This document shows positions 8,873-17,875 of a stretch of 64,000 nucleotides of DNA, piece after piece (position 1 is the stretch's first letter; each line of letters opens with the position of its first letter). The stretch covers positions 953,934-1,017,933 of the forward strand of contig NZ_JACHJG010000001.1 of the NCBI RefSeq assembly GCF_014203545.1, in the 5' to 3' direction. Made by a program: the position numbers and the translations under genes. The notes beneath the pieces are model-generated. The model had not been told where the DNA came from. It saw only the letters and a program-made list of their open reading frames with translations, and did no database searches. Source of the stretch: Streptomyces netropsis. GTDB lineage: Bacteria; Actinomycetota; Actinomycetes; Streptomycetales; Streptomycetaceae.

Positions 8873-9808
8873 CTAGAGCGCGTCCACGACGCCCATGGCC
8901 GAGATGATGCCGGATTCCTCGTCGAGCGCCTCCTCCACCACGTGCGGCGCGTTGCTGATGATGCCGTCCACCCCCAGGCGTGCGAGGGCCACCGCCCGCT
9001 TGCCGTCGTCGACGGTCCACGCCGAGACCGTCAGCCGCTTGCCCTGCGGGCCCTTCAGCGCGTGGACCGCCCTGACCCAGTCGGCGGTGACGCTCTTGTG
9101 GCTGGGGTTGATCTGGTCGACGAACTTCGCGTACGAGCGGAGGTCCGCGGCCTTCGGGGCACCCAGGAAGCCCGTCCTCACGTCCGGGCGGAGCCGGTGG
9201 AAGGCCTTCAGGGAGCTCGCGTCGAAGCTCTGGACGACCAGCCTGCGCGCCACGTGCCGCCGGTCGAGCCACCCCGCCCGGCGCAGCTCGGTGACCAGCT
9301 GGGCCTCGATGCCCGGGTAGAGCCCGGGCTCCTTGACCTCCAGCAGCAGCTTCTGCCGGTTGTGGTCCACCCGCCGGAGGTAGTTCCGCAGCGTGGGCAC
9401 CCGCTCGCCCTTGAACCGGCGGTCGAACCAGCTGCCCGCGTCCAGCTTCTGGATCTCGGCGAGCGTGAAGTCCGCGACCTTCCAGGGCGCGCGGCGCGGA
9501 TAGCGCTGTTCGACGTCGGTCGTCCGGGCCAGGCTGGTGTCGTGCATGATGATCAAGGCGCCGTCCTTGGTGCGCTGGACGTCGTTCTCCACCCATTCGA
9601 TACCCAGCGCGGCGGCTCTGTCGATCGACGCGAGGGTGTTCTCCGGTGCCTCGACCGGTACGCCCCGGTGGGCGATCGCGATGGTGTTCAGCGGTGCGAC
9701 GGCCGCGGGGGCGGCGGGCTGCGCCGTGGCGGGACCGGCGAGGAGCAGGGCGGGCAGGGACAACCCGAGAATCGCACTGGTCACGGTGGAGACGGGGCGG
9801 ATGCGCAT
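8873..9808 (-). CDS. Secreted glycerophosphodiester phosphodiesterase
   Basis: Hydrolyses glycerophosphodiesters to glycerol 3-phosphate and an alcohol, outside the cell. The 311-residue precursor has a Sec signal peptide (residues 1-30, ending PATAQ). The GDPD core shows HRG at 47-49, PENT at 55-58, the metal and catalytic residues E74, D76 (ENDVQ) and H89 (IIMHD), and LLEVKE further on. The ATG at 9808 is chosen because GAGGAG lies 7 nt upstream and the signal peptide starts there. It is divergent from uvrB. A role in phosphate or phospholipid scavenging is inferred from the family. Confidence 0.9.
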   Translation of the reverse strand: MRIRPVSTVTSAILGLSLPALLLAGPATAQPAAPAAVAPLNTIAIAHRGVPVEAPENTLASIDRAAALGIEWVENDVQRTKDGALIIMHDTSLARTTDVEQRYPRRAPWKVADFTLAEIQKLDAGSWFDRRFKGERVPTLRNYLRRVDHNRQKLLLEVKEPGLYPGIEAQLVTELRRAGWLDRRHVARRLVVQSFDASSLKAFHRLRPDVRTGFLGAPKAADLRSYAKFVDQINPSHKSVTADWVRAVHALKGPQGKRLTVSAWTVDDGKRAVALARLGVDGIISNAPHVVEEALDEESGIISAMGVVDAL

Positions 9809-9994
9809 AGGGGGCTCCTCGCGGCGTCTGGGATCGCGGACGCGGTGGCGTCCAGGCCCTGTGTCTACGGAAAAGATGTACAGAAGACAAGTACGCGATC
9901 GCGCCGTCGCGGACACCCGGAGCCGGAGACCTTTGCCGACTCTTCGCCGCCCGTTCGCCTGGAAAACAGGGGCCGAACGCGGGCAGCCCGCCGG

Positions 9995-10017
9995 TTGTCA
10001 GTGGTGGGCCGTACGGT
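9995..10017 (+). promoter_or_regulatory. RecA-NDp/PafBC-type promoter of uvrB
   Basis: TTGTCAGTG (9995-10003), 8 nt, TACGGT (10012-10017). The hexamer ends 6 nt before the ATG, so the uvrB mRNA is predicted to be leaderless. The motif matches the mycobacterial TTGTCRGTG-N8-TANNNT consensus exactly. Confidence 0.8.
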
Positions 10018-10023
10018 GGTCTC

Positions 10024-12165
10024 ATGCGGCCCGTATCAAAGATCGAACGCACGGTGGCGCCCTTCGAGGTCGTCAGTCCCTTCCAGCCCAGCGGTGACCA
10101 GCCCACGGCCATCGCCGATCTGGAGCGGCGCATTCGCGCCGGTGAGAAGGACGTCGTCCTGCTCGGTGCGACCGGCACCGGCAAGTCGGCGACCACGGCG
10201 TGGATGATCGAGAAGCTCCAGCGGCCGACGCTCGTCATGGCGCCGAACAAGACCCTCGCGGCCCAGCTCGCCAACGAATTCCGCGAGCTCCTGCCCAACA
10301 ACGCGGTCGAGTACTTCGTCTCGTACTACGACTACTACCAGCCCGAGGCGTACGTCCCTCAGTCGGACACCTACATCGAGAAGGACTCCTCGATCAACGA
10401 GGAGGTCGAGCGGCTGCGCCACTCCGCGACGAATTCCCTGCTCACCCGGCGTGACGTGGTCGTGGTGGCCTCGGTCTCCTGCATCTACGGCCTCGGTACG
10501 CCGCAGGAGTACGTGGACCGCATGGTGCCGCTCAAGGTCGGCGAGGAGATCGACCGGGACCAGCTGCTGCGCCGCTTCGTGGAGATCCAGTACACGCGCA
10601 ACGACGTGGCCTTCACGCGCGGCACGTTCCGGGTGCGCGGCGACACCATCGAGATCTTCCCGGTCTACGAGGAACTGGCCGTCCGGATCGAGATGTTCGG
10701 TGACGAGATCGAGGCGCTCTCCACGCTCCACCCGCTCACCGGCGAGGTCATCTCCGACGACCGGGAGCTGTACGTCTTCCCCGCCAGCCACTACATCGCC
10801 GGCCCCGAGCGGATGGAGAAGGCCGTCGCGGGGATCGAGGCCGAGCTGGCGGAGACCCTCGCCCGGATGGAGAAGCAGGGCAAGCTCCTCGAGGCCCAGC
10901 GGCTGCGCATGCGCACCACGTACGACATCGAGATGATGCGCCAGGTCGGCTCCTGCTCCGGCATCGAGAACTACTCGCTGCACATGGACGACCGTGAGCC
11001 CGGCTCCCCGCCGAACACCCTGATCGACTACTTCCCCGAAGACTTCCTGCTGGTCATCGACGAGTCGCATGTCACCGTCCCGCAGATCGGCGCGATGTAC
11101 GAGGGGGACGCGTCCCGCAAGCGCACCCTCGTCGAGCACGGCTTCCGGCTGCCCTCGGCCATGGACAACCGGCCGCTCAAGTGGGAGGAGTTCGTCGAGC
11201 GGATCGGACAGACCGTCTACCTCTCCGCGACCCCGGGGAAGTACGAGCTGTCCCGCGGTGACGGCTTCGTCGAGCAGATCATCCGGCCCACCGGCCTCGT
11301 CGACCCCGAGGTCGTCGTCAAGCCCACCGAGGGGCAGATCGACGACCTGGTGCACGAGATCCGCACGCGCACGGAGAAGGACGAGCGGGTCCTGGTCACC
11401 ACACTGACCAAGAAGATGGCCGAGGACCTCACGGACTACTTCCTCGAGCTGGGCATCGCCGTGCGCTATCTGCACAGCGACGTCGACACGCTGCGCCGCA
11501 TCGAGCTGCTGCGCGAGCTGCGCGCCGGTGAGTACGACGTCCTGGTCGGCATCAACCTGCTGCGCGAGGGCCTCGACCTGCCCGAGGTGTCCCTGGTCGC
11601 CATCCTGGACGCCGACAAGGAGGGCTTCCTGCGCTCGGGGACCTCCCTGATCCAGACCATCGGACGCGCGGCGCGCAACGTCTCCGGTCAGGTCCATATG
11701 TACGCCGACAAGGTCACCCCGGCGATGGAGAAGGCCATCGAGGAGACCAACCGCCGCCGCGAGAAGCAGATCGCGTACAACAAGGAGCGGGGCATCGACC
11801 CGCAGCCGCTGCGCAAGAAGATCGGTGACATCGTCGCCACGATCGCCCGCGAGGAGATCGACACCCAGGAGCTGCTGGGCTCCGGCTATCGCCAGTCCGA
11901 CCAGGGCAAGGCCCCCGTCCCCACGGCCGCCTCCGACAAGGCGGGCGCCAAGGGGGCCAAGGGGGCCAAGGGGAGGGGCAAGGCCAAGGCGGTCGTCGCG
12001 ACGGACCGTCCCGCGGCGGAACTGGCCCAGCTCATCGAGGACATGACGGACCGCATGCGGGCCGCCGCGGCGGAGCTGCAGTTCGAGGTCGCCGCGCGGC
12101 TGCGCGACGAGGTGGGCGAGTTGAAGAAGGAGCTGCGGCAGATGCGCGAGGCCGGCCTGGCCTGA
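10024..12165 (+). CDS. uvrB: Excinuclease ABC subunit B
   Basis: Damage-verifying helicase of nucleotide excision repair; it receives damaged DNA from UvrA and recruits UvrC. The 713-residue product has Walker [11 protein letters not shown] (residues 48-57), the damage-inserting beta-hairpin [12 protein letters not shown] (about 100-115), the helicase motifs DESHVT and YLSATPG, the GRAAR motif VI and a C-terminal UVR domain (about 670-705) that contacts UvrC. Before the UVR domain is a basic linker with repeated GAK units (about 640-655). The start is fixed by the conserved N-terminus and by the promoter, which ends 6 nt upstream. uvrA and uvrC lie elsewhere in the window. Confidence 0.97.
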   Translation: MRPVSKIERTVAPFEVVSPFQPSGDQPTAIADLERRIRAGEKDVVLLGATGTGKSATTAWMIEKLQRPTLVMAPNKTLAAQLANEFRELLPNNAVEYFVSYYDYYQPEAYVPQSDTYIEKDSSINEEVERLRHSATNSLLTRRDVVVVASVSCIYGLGTPQEYVDRMVPLKVGEEIDRDQLLRRFVEIQYTRNDVAFTRGTFRVRGDTIEIFPVYEELAVRIEMFGDEIEALSTLHPLTGEVISDDRELYVFPASHYIAGPERMEKAVAGIEAELAETLARMEKQGKLLEAQRLRMRTTYDIEMMRQVGSCSGIENYSLHMDDREPGSPPNTLIDYFPEDFLLVIDESHVTVPQIGAMYEGDASRKRTLVEHGFRLPSAMDNRPLKWEEFVERIGQTVYLSATPGKYELSRGDGFVEQIIRPTGLVDPEVVVKPTEGQIDDLVHEIRTRTEKDERVLVTTLTKKMAEDLTDYFLELGIAVRYLHSDVDTLRRIELLRELRAGEYDVLVGINLLREGLDLPEVSLVAILDADKEGFLRSGTSLIQTIGRAARNVSGQVHMYADKVTPAMEKAIEETNRRREKQIAYNKERGIDPQPLRKKIGDIVATIAREEIDTQELLGSGYRQSDQGKAPVPTAASDKAGAKGAKGAKGRGKAKAVVATDRPAAELAQLIEDMTDRMRAAAAELQFEVAARLRDEVGELKKELRQMREAGLA

Positions 12166-12330
12166 CGGGAGGGGCACCGGCCGGTCGCGCCGGCGGGAGA
12201 TGTTGCAAGACCGCCACAAACCCTCCTCGGGTGTGCTCGCCGCCGGTGACAGTGCGTAGGGTCGTGGAGGAGACCGCGCCCAGCGCGCGGTCCACGGGGC
12301 AACACGAGAGAAAACGAGAAGGGACTGCGC

Positions 12331-12909
12331 GTGACGGTCAACTTGTCCAAGGGTCAGGGCATCAGCCTGCAGAAGGCCGACGGGGGCACCCTGACCGCGG
12401 TACGGATGGGGCTGGGCTGGCAGGCCGCTCCCCGCCGCGGACTGTTCGGGTCGCGCACGAGGGAGATCGACCTCGACGCGTCGGCGCTGCTCTTCGCCGA
12501 CAAGCAGCCCGTCGACGTGGTCTTCTTCCAGAAGCTGGTCAGCGACGACGGCTCGGTGCGGCACACCGGCGACAACCGCGTCGGCGGTGCGGGCCAGGGC
12601 GGCGACGACGAGGCGATCCTCGTCGACCTGCAGCGCGTTCCCGTGCACATCAACGAGATCGCCTTCACGGTGAACTCCTTCACCGGCCAGACCTTCGGCG
12701 AGGTGCAGAACGCGTTCTGCCGCCTGGTCGACGAGACCACCGGCCAGGAGCTGGCCCGCTACACCCTCGATGGCGGCGGGCAGTACACCGCGCAGATCAT
12801 GGCGAAGGTGCACCGCTCGGGCAACGGCTGGGCGATGACGGCCATCGGCACCCCGGCCAACGGCCGGACCTTCCAGGACCTCGTCCCGGCGGTCCAGGCG
12901 AGCCTGTAG
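12331..12909 (+). CDS. TerD-family calcium-binding stress protein
   Basis: A 192-residue TerD-domain protein. The paired Ca2+-binding motifs are visible: DLDAS (D47, D49) and GDDEAILVDL (91-100). TerD proteins belong to the Ter stress and tellurite-response modules and are thought to act with TerC at the membrane. A Gly-rich loop (83-90) and the GLFGSRTRE loop (37-45) distinguish it from short TerD paralogues. It starts with GTG after GAGAAGGGACTGCGC. A strong hairpin follows, so the next Ter gene may be only partly co-transcribed. Confidence 0.88.
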   Translation: MTVNLSKGQGISLQKADGGTLTAVRMGLGWQAAPRRGLFGSRTREIDLDASALLFADKQPVDVVFFQKLVSDDGSVRHTGDNRVGGAGQGGDDEAILVDLQRVPVHINEIAFTVNSFTGQTFGEVQNAFCRLVDETTGQELARYTLDGGGQYTAQIMAKVHRSGNGWAMTAIGTPANGRTFQDLVPAVQASL

Positions 12910-12940
12910 GGCTCGGCGGCACGACAGTCAGCGGTAGGAC

Positions 12941-12972
12941 CGGGCCCGGCGGAGACAGCTCCGCCGGGCCCG
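12941..12972 (+). terminator. Strong hairpin between the two Ter genes
   Basis: A perfect 14-bp stem (CGGGCCCGGCGGAG and its complement) with an ACAG loop, 31 nt after the terD stop. No T-run follows, as is usual in Streptomyces. It could end or attenuate the terD transcript. Confidence 0.6.
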
Positions 12973-13025
12973 CTGGCACAAACGAGCGCGGCGCGACGAG
13001 CGCGACACAACAAGGGGGAACGGCG

Positions 13026-14990
13026 ATGACGGCCGAGCTGACGCGGGGGCAGAACCACCCGCTGTCCGAGACCCGCCTGGAGATCAGGGTCTCGGCGGGC
13101 ACTCCGGTGGTGGCGGGAGCCACCCTCGGTGACGCGGACGGCAAGGTCGCCGACGCCGCGTGGGTCGCGCACCCCGCCTCACCCCAGCTCCCCGGCCTCG
13201 AGGTGTCCCGCCAGGCGGCCGCCGACCACCGGCTGGCCGTCGACCTGGACGCCGTCCCGGACGCCGTGCACCGTGTCAACGTGCTGCTCGCCCTGCCGGC
13301 CGGAGTGGGCGGACCGGCCCGCTTCGGCGACATGGCGGCGCCTTTCCTCGCGGTCACCTCGCTGGAGGGTGCCGAGGTCGCCAGCTACACCATCACCGAC
13401 CTGGACGCGGAGTCGGCCGTCGTCGCCCTGGAGCTCTACCGCCGGCAGGGCGCCTGGAAGGTGCGGGCCGTCGGCCAGGGCTACGCGGGCGGTCTCGCCG
13501 CGATGCTCGCCGACCAGGGGCTGCCCGGTGCGGCCGAGACGGCCAAGGCCATCGACGAGGCCGTCGCCGGGGGCATGGCCCGCGCGATCGCCCCACCCCC
13601 GTCCCGCCAGTCCCAGGGAGAGGGCGCCGTGCGGCGGGCGGCACAGACCGGCGGGAACGCCATGGACGCCGGCCTGGCGGCCGTACGGCCCGACCACGAC
13701 CCGCAGCCGGCCCCCGGTGACGGTCTCGCGGGCGGCCCGGCGGCGCAGCAGCCCCCGGCCACGGGCGGCCCCGTCAGCTACCAGCACCCCCGCCGCCGGA
13801 CGTCGACGCCGCCGGAGCCGGCGCCCGCCGCCCCGCAGGCCGAGCCGGGTCAGCCCGCCCGGCCCGTGGCGGGTGACGCCAGCGGCTGGACGATGAACGA
13901 GCGGCTCTACAACCAGGTCTGGGGCATGTTCGAGGACCTGGCCCGCACCACCGCCGCGTACCGCAGCGCGGTCGACTTCGCCGAGTCCCGTCTGGAGCAG
14001 GAGCTGGACCGGGTGCTCTCCGACCCGCGCACCCGCGTCGGGCCCGCCGCCGACGCCGCCCGGCAGGAAGCGCGCGCCAAGCAGGACGCGCTCGTCGAGC
14101 AGGCCCGCGCCGCCCTCGACCGGGACCTCGCCCAGCTCGCCGCCGAGTCCGAGGTCGTCGAGCACGCCCTCCCGCCCGCCTTCGCCCGCTGGGACAGCCC
14201 GGTCTGGCAGGGCTACCAGGCGCCGCTGGAGACCCCGATGGCGCTGCGCCTGGGCGATCTGCGGCTGCCGGAGCGCACGAATCTGCGCATCCCCATGCTG
14301 GTGCGGCTGCCGCTGGAGCGCGGGCTGTGGATCGACAGCGGCCGGTCCGACGGCACGGACGCCGGCCTGGTGGACTCCGCCGAGCTGCGCAGGCTGGCGA
14401 TGGACACGGCGGTCGCGCACGCCGCGCGGCTGCTGGCCGTCTACCCGGTCGGTGACCTCACGGTGCACGTCATCGACCCGGCGGGGTCGGCCGGTGCCGC
14501 CCTGGCGCCGCTGCTGCAGTCCGGGGCGCTGAAGGAGCCTCCGGCGGCCGGGGCCCAGGGGGTGACCGCGCTGCTGGCGCAGCTGACGCGGCGCGTCGAC
14601 CTGGTGCAGATGGCGGTCCGCAGCGGGGCCGTCGACTCCCTGCCGCCGGACCTCGACGTCGCCGAACAGCTGCTGATCGTCAACGACTTCCCGCACGGCT
14701 TCGACGACCGGGCCGTCACCCAGCTGCGGTACCTCGCGGACGAGGGCCCGGCCGTGGGGGTGCACCTGATGATGGTGGCCGACCGGGAGGACTCCCGGGT
14801 GTACGGGCCGGTGCTCGACCCGCTCTGGCGTGCTCTGCTGAGGATCACGCCGGTGCCCTCCGACCACCTCGCCGATCCCTGGGTGGGGCATGCCTGGACC
14901 TATGAACCCTCGCTCGTGCCCGCCGGGAGTGAGGTGTTGCGGCAGGTGCTGTGGCAGGTCGGCCAGGCCCGGCGGGCCTACGGCCTCTAG
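13026..14990 (+). CDS. TerD-like domain fused to degenerate FtsK-like ATPase domain
   Basis: A 654-residue two-part protein. Residues 1-180 are TerD-like (RLEIRVSAG..., ITDLDAESAVVALELYRR). A Pro/Ala-rich linker spans about 190-285. A coiled-coil-prone segment (about 300-390, rich in Glu, Arg, Ala and Gln) precedes a C-terminal domain resembling FtsK/HerA ATPases. That domain has a Walker-B-like LLIVNDF and the typical GVHLMMVADRED strand, but no Walker A: the position expected for GxxGSGKS reads WIDSGRSDGTDAG. It is therefore probably an inactive scaffold. The ATG follows AAGGGGGAACGGCG. It lies between terD and terC and likely belongs to the same membrane-linked Ter complex. Confidence 0.8.
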   Translation: MTAELTRGQNHPLSETRLEIRVSAGTPVVAGATLGDADGKVADAAWVAHPASPQLPGLEVSRQAAADHRLAVDLDAVPDAVHRVNVLLALPAGVGGPARFGDMAAPFLAVTSLEGAEVASYTITDLDAESAVVALELYRRQGAWKVRAVGQGYAGGLAAMLADQGLPGAAETAKAIDEAVAGGMARAIAPPPSRQSQGEGAVRRAAQTGGNAMDAGLAAVRPDHDPQPAPGDGLAGGPAAQQPPATGGPVSYQHPRRRTSTPPEPAPAAPQAEPGQPARPVAGDASGWTMNERLYNQVWGMFEDLARTTAAYRSAVDFAESRLEQELDRVLSDPRTRVGPAADAARQEARAKQDALVEQARAALDRDLAQLAAESEVVEHALPPAFARWDSPVWQGYQAPLETPMALRLGDLRLPERTNLRIPMLVRLPLERGLWIDSGRSDGTDAGLVDSAELRRLAMDTAVAHAARLLAVYPVGDLTVHVIDPAGSAGAALAPLLQSGALKEPPAAGAQGVTALLAQLTRRVDLVQMAVRSGAVDSLPPDLDVAEQLLIVNDFPHGFDDRAVTQLRYLADEGPAVGVHLMMVADREDSRVYGPVLDPLWRALLRITPVPSDHLADPWVGHAWTYEPSLVPAGSEVLRQVLWQVGQARRAYGL

Positions 14991-15042
14991 CTCCCGGCCC
15001 TGACTCACCAAACAGCATCTGACCAGGGGTTTTGGGGGATTC

Positions 15043-15072
15043 TTTACTATTTCTTGGGTCTTCCTGTACTGT
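15043..15072 (+). promoter_or_regulatory. Candidate terC promoter
   Basis: TTTACT (15043-15048), 18 nt, TACTGT (15067-15072), in an unusually A+T-rich patch directly after the upstream gene. It would give a leader of about 90 nt before the terC GTG. Confidence 0.5.
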
Positions 15073-15080
15073 TTTTGGTA

Positions 15081-15166
15081 CGGAGGAAGCCCCGTGGGCC
15101 GAATGCGGGTGAACGTTCCTCCGGCAGCGACGACGCTGGTAGTTGCCGTACAGAGTGCCGGAGGAA
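15081..15166 (+). promoter_or_regulatory. terC leader with mutually exclusive hairpins
   Basis: The stretch TTCCTCCGG (15116-15124) is complementary to CGGAGGAA at 15081-15088 (8 bp) and also to CCGGAGGAA at 15158-15166 (9 bp). The second partner contains the terC ribosome binding site. The leader can therefore fold with the site either free or sequestered. A small CCCG/CGGG stem sits inside the first hairpin. The Mn2+ riboswitch known from other terC-type genes was not recognised. Confidence 0.5.
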
Positions 15167-15168
15167 CA

Positions 15169-16155
15169 GTGGACGTTTCCCTGACCCTGTGGGTGCTGAC
15201 CATTCTTGGTCTGTGCGCCCTCATCGCCGCCGACTTCTTCATAGGGGGCCGCAAGCCCCATGAGGTCTCCATCAAGGAGGCCGGGATCTGGACCGTGGTC
15301 TGGATCGTCCTCGCGGGACTCTTCGGGCTGGGGCTGCTGTTCTTCGGCGGCGGTCAGCCGGCCGGTGAGTTCTTCGCGGGCTTCATCACTGAGAAGTCCC
15401 TGAGCGTCGACAACCTCTTCGTCTTCGTCCTGATCATGGCGAAGTTCGCGGTCCCGCCGATCTACCAGCAGCGCGTGCTCATGGTCGGTGTGCTGATCGC
15501 CCTCGTTCTGCGGGCCGGTTTCATCGGGGCGGGCGCGGCGATCATCGCCAACTTCTCCTGGATCTTCTACCTCTTCGGCGCCTTCCTCATCTGGACCGCC
15601 TGGAAGCTCATCCAGGAGGCGCGGGCCGACGCGGAGGAAGAGGAGTTCGAGGAGAACCGCTTCCTGAAGCTGGTCGAGAAGCGCTTCCCGTCCACCGACA
15701 AGTACCACGGCACCAAGCTCTTCGTCGTCGAGAACGGCAAGCGCCTGATGACCCCGATGCTGATCGTCATGCTGGCGATCGGCACCACCGATGTGCTCTT
15801 CGCCCTGGACTCGATCCCGGCCATCTTCGGCCTCACCCAGGACCCGTACATCGTCTTCACCGCCAACGCCTTCGCCCTCATGGGTCTGCGTCAGCTGTAC
15901 TTCCTGATCGGCGGCCTGCTGCGGAAGCTGGTCCACCTCTCCTACGGGCTGTCGATCATCCTCGGCTTCATCGGCGTCAAGCTCGTGCTGCACGCCCTGC
16001 ACGAGAACGGGGTCGGCGTCCCCGAGATCAGCATCCCGGTCTCGCTCGGCGTCATCTGCGCGGTGCTGGTCGTCACGACCGTCACCAGCCTCTACGCCTC
16101 CAAGAAGCAGGAGCCGGCGGAGCCGGCCAAGGACAAGGACAGCAGCCTGGTCTAG
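15169..16155 (+). CDS. terC: TerC-family integral membrane protein
   Basis: A 328-residue polytopic membrane protein with about eight helices. Family signatures are present: the acidic-motif helix SVDNLFVFVLIMAKF and the second one GTTDVLFALDSIPAIFGL, with conserved Asp residues inside the membrane that probably bind or move metal ions. TerC proteins are linked to tellurite resistance and, in several bacteria, manganese export and metalation of secreted enzymes. The GTG at 15169 is chosen because GGAGGAA lies just upstream and it gives a normal N-terminal helix (DVSLTLWVLTILG). It completes the TerD/TerD-FtsK/TerC module. Confidence 0.9.
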   Translation: MDVSLTLWVLTILGLCALIAADFFIGGRKPHEVSIKEAGIWTVVWIVLAGLFGLGLLFFGGGQPAGEFFAGFITEKSLSVDNLFVFVLIMAKFAVPPIYQQRVLMVGVLIALVLRAGFIGAGAAIIANFSWIFYLFGAFLIWTAWKLIQEARADAEEEEFEENRFLKLVEKRFPSTDKYHGTKLFVVENGKRLMTPMLIVMLAIGTTDVLFALDSIPAIFGLTQDPYIVFTANAFALMGLRQLYFLIGGLLRKLVHLSYGLSIILGFIGVKLVLHALHENGVGVPEISIPVSLGVICAVLVVTTVTSLYASKKQEPAEPAKDKDSSLV

Positions 16156-16167
16156 GGCCTGGGAGAT

Positions 16168-16229
16168 GTCCTCAGCGGGCTGGTCGTGGCTGAGCTCAGC
16201 CACGACCAGCCCGCCCGGCGATTGAGGAC
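16168..16229. repeat. Composite palindromic repeat, copy 1 (40-bp perfect palindrome)
   Basis: Positions 16175-16214 form a perfect palindrome of two 20-nt halves (GCGGGCTGGTCGTGGCTGAG and its complement), flanked by GTCCTCA on the left and CCGGCGATTGAGGAC on the right. The right end is the conserved end of the repeat family in this window; the left arm lacks about eight bases of the consensus. It lies between convergent terC and the transporter and can end transcription in both directions. Confidence 0.75.
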
Positions 16230-16277
16230 ACCGCCCGCGCAGCGGAGGTACACACGGACGCGGTGGCCTGCCGGGCC

Positions 16278-17597
16278 CTACGCGGTCGCGTACTCCGTCG
16301 CCGGGCCGGGGGCCGCCGCCGTGGGGCGGGTGTCGGGCAGGAGCGCGAAGCAGCCGAGGCTCAGCAGGGCGATCCCGGTCAGATAGCCGGCGACGCCCCA
16401 GGGCGGTCCGTCGCCCTGGGACGCCGCGGTCGCCACGATCGGGGTCAGGGCGCCGCCCAGGACGCCCGCCAGGTTGTAGCCGACGGCCGCGCCCGTGCAG
16501 CGCACCCGGGGCTCGTACAGCTCGGGGAGATAGGCCCCGGTCACGGCGAACATGGTGGTGAAGGCCAGCATCGCGACGACGAAGCCCGCCAGCATCAGCA
16601 CCGGCCGGCCGGTCTGCAGCAGCGCCACCAGCGGGACCATCCACACCACCACGACGGTGCAGCCGATCAGGCACAGCGGGCGGCGCCCGTAGCGGTCGCC
16701 CAGCAGGGCGACCAGCGGGGTGGCCACGCCCGAGGCGGCGACCGCGACCATGATGCAGGCGAGCATGACCGTGCGGTCGACGTGGAGCTGCTCGGTGGCA
16801 TAGGCGAGCGACCAGGTCGTGACCGTGTAGAAGACGGCGTAGCCCGCCGCGAGGCCGCCCGCGGTCAGCAGGACGAGCCGCCAGTGCCCGCGTACGATCT
16901 CGGCCAGCGGCAGCGAGGCACGGGTCTCGTTGGCGGCCAGCTCCTGGAAGGCCGGCGTCTCGCTGAGCTGAGTGCGCAGCAGCAGCCCGGCCGCCGCCAG
17001 CAGACCCGCCGCCCAGAACGGCACCCGCCAGCCCCAGGACAGGAACTGCGCCTCGGTGAGCGTGGCCGACAGGGTGAGCGTCAGACCGTTGGCCAGGACG
17101 AAGCCCACGGAGGGGCCGACCTGCGGGAAGCTCGACCACAGGACACGCCGGTGGGCGGGCGCGTGTTCGGCGGTCAGCAGCACCGCGCCGCCCCACTCGC
17201 CCCCGAGCCCGAGGCCCTGTACGAAGCGCAGGACGAGCAGCAGCACCGGGGCGGCGATGCCGATGCTGTCGTAGGTGGGCACCAGGCCGACCGCGACCGT
17301 CGCCACGCCCGTCAGGAGCAGGGACGCGATGAGGACCGGGCGCCGCCCGTGACGGTCGCCGATATGGCCGAAAAGAATGGAGCCGAGCGGGCGGGCGAGG
17401 AACCCGACGCCGAAGGTGCCGAAGGCGGCGAGCGTGCCGATCAGCGGTGAGACGGTGGGGAAGAAGAGCGGGCCGAGGACGAGCGCCGCGGCCGTGCCGT
17501 AGACGAAGAAGTCGTAGAACTCGATGGCGGTACCGGCCAGCGAGGCGGCCGCCAGCCGGAACATGGACGGTGAACTCTGGGAACGGTCTCGTTGCAT
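16278..17597 (-). CDS. MHS-family MFS transporter
   Basis: A 439-residue, 12-helix permease of the metabolite:H+ symporter family (shikimate/citrate/proline-betaine type). Signatures include the first-helix EFYDFFVYGTAAAL, the loop 2-3 motif GHIGDRHGRRP and its second-half equivalent GDRYGRRP, plus RFVQGLGLGGEWGGAV in helix 4-5. The ATG at 17597 is preferred to that at 17615 because a GGAAG sequence lies upstream at a plausible distance. Substrate cannot be read from the sequence. It is convergent with terC and follows a terminator belonging to the MBL gene, so it has its own promoter in 17598-17786. Confidence 0.88.
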   Translation of the reverse strand: MQRDRSQSSPSMFRLAAASLAGTAIEFYDFFVYGTAAALVLGPLFFPTVSPLIGTLAAFGTFGVGFLARPLGSILFGHIGDRHGRRPVLIASLLLTGVATVAVGLVPTYDSIGIAAPVLLLVLRFVQGLGLGGEWGGAVLLTAEHAPAHRRVLWSSFPQVGPSVGFVLANGLTLTLSATLTEAQFLSWGWRVPFWAAGLLAAAGLLLRTQLSETPAFQELAANETRASLPLAEIVRGHWRLVLLTAGGLAAGYAVFYTVTTWSLAYATEQLHVDRTVMLACIMVAVAASGVATPLVALLGDRYGRRPLCLIGCTVVVVWMVPLVALLQTGRPVLMLAGFVVAMLAFTTMFAVTGAYLPELYEPRVRCTGAAVGYNLAGVLGGALTPIVATAASQGDGPPWGVAGYLTGIALLSLGCFALLPDTRPTAAAPGPATEYATA

Positions 17598-17786
17598 GTA
17601 ATGCCCAACTTCCATGGAGATGGCAGGCAACGGGGCGTGGGGGAGCGCGGCTCGGGGCGCGGCGGGTATCGGCCGGTCCGTCGGTACGACGGCGGTACCC
17701 GCCCCCTCCCGCCCCCCGTCCGCGGCCCTGCGCCGCCTCTCCCTGGCGGTACCTCCGCGCTGCCGCCCCCTCGGGCAGCGCAGAGG

Positions 17787-17823
17787 GGTAAGGACCGGCG
17801 GCCATGGGCCGCCGGTCCTTACC
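17787..17823 (-). terminator. Terminator downstream of the MBL hydrolase gene
   Basis: A perfect 17-bp stem (left arm starting GGTAAGGACCGG) with an ATG loop, 52 nt beyond the MBL stop codon on the minus strand. It separates that transcript from the transporter gene on the same strand. Confidence 0.8.
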
Positions 17824-17875
17824 GTTCAACATTCTTCAACGTTGTCGTTCGCCCGGCCGTGGGGCCGGGGCGGCG

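Noticed and set aside
8091..10301. A long minus-strand open frame that joins the WGR gene to sequence far upstream
   Set aside because: It runs across ogt and the phosphodiesterase in another frame and into uvrB. Its composition (Arg/Pro/Gly-rich) is that of a G+C-driven shadow, and the WGR domain begins at the GTG at 8090 just after a promoter.
11941..11990. Short tandem GCCAAGGGG-type units that look like a repeat array
   Set aside because: They lie in frame inside uvrB and encode the Gly-Ala-Lys linker; they are not a CRISPR array or a separate element.
15073..15168. yybP-ykoY (Mn2+) riboswitch before terC
   Set aside because: The conserved loop sequences of that riboswitch could not be found; only the mutually exclusive hairpins are supported.
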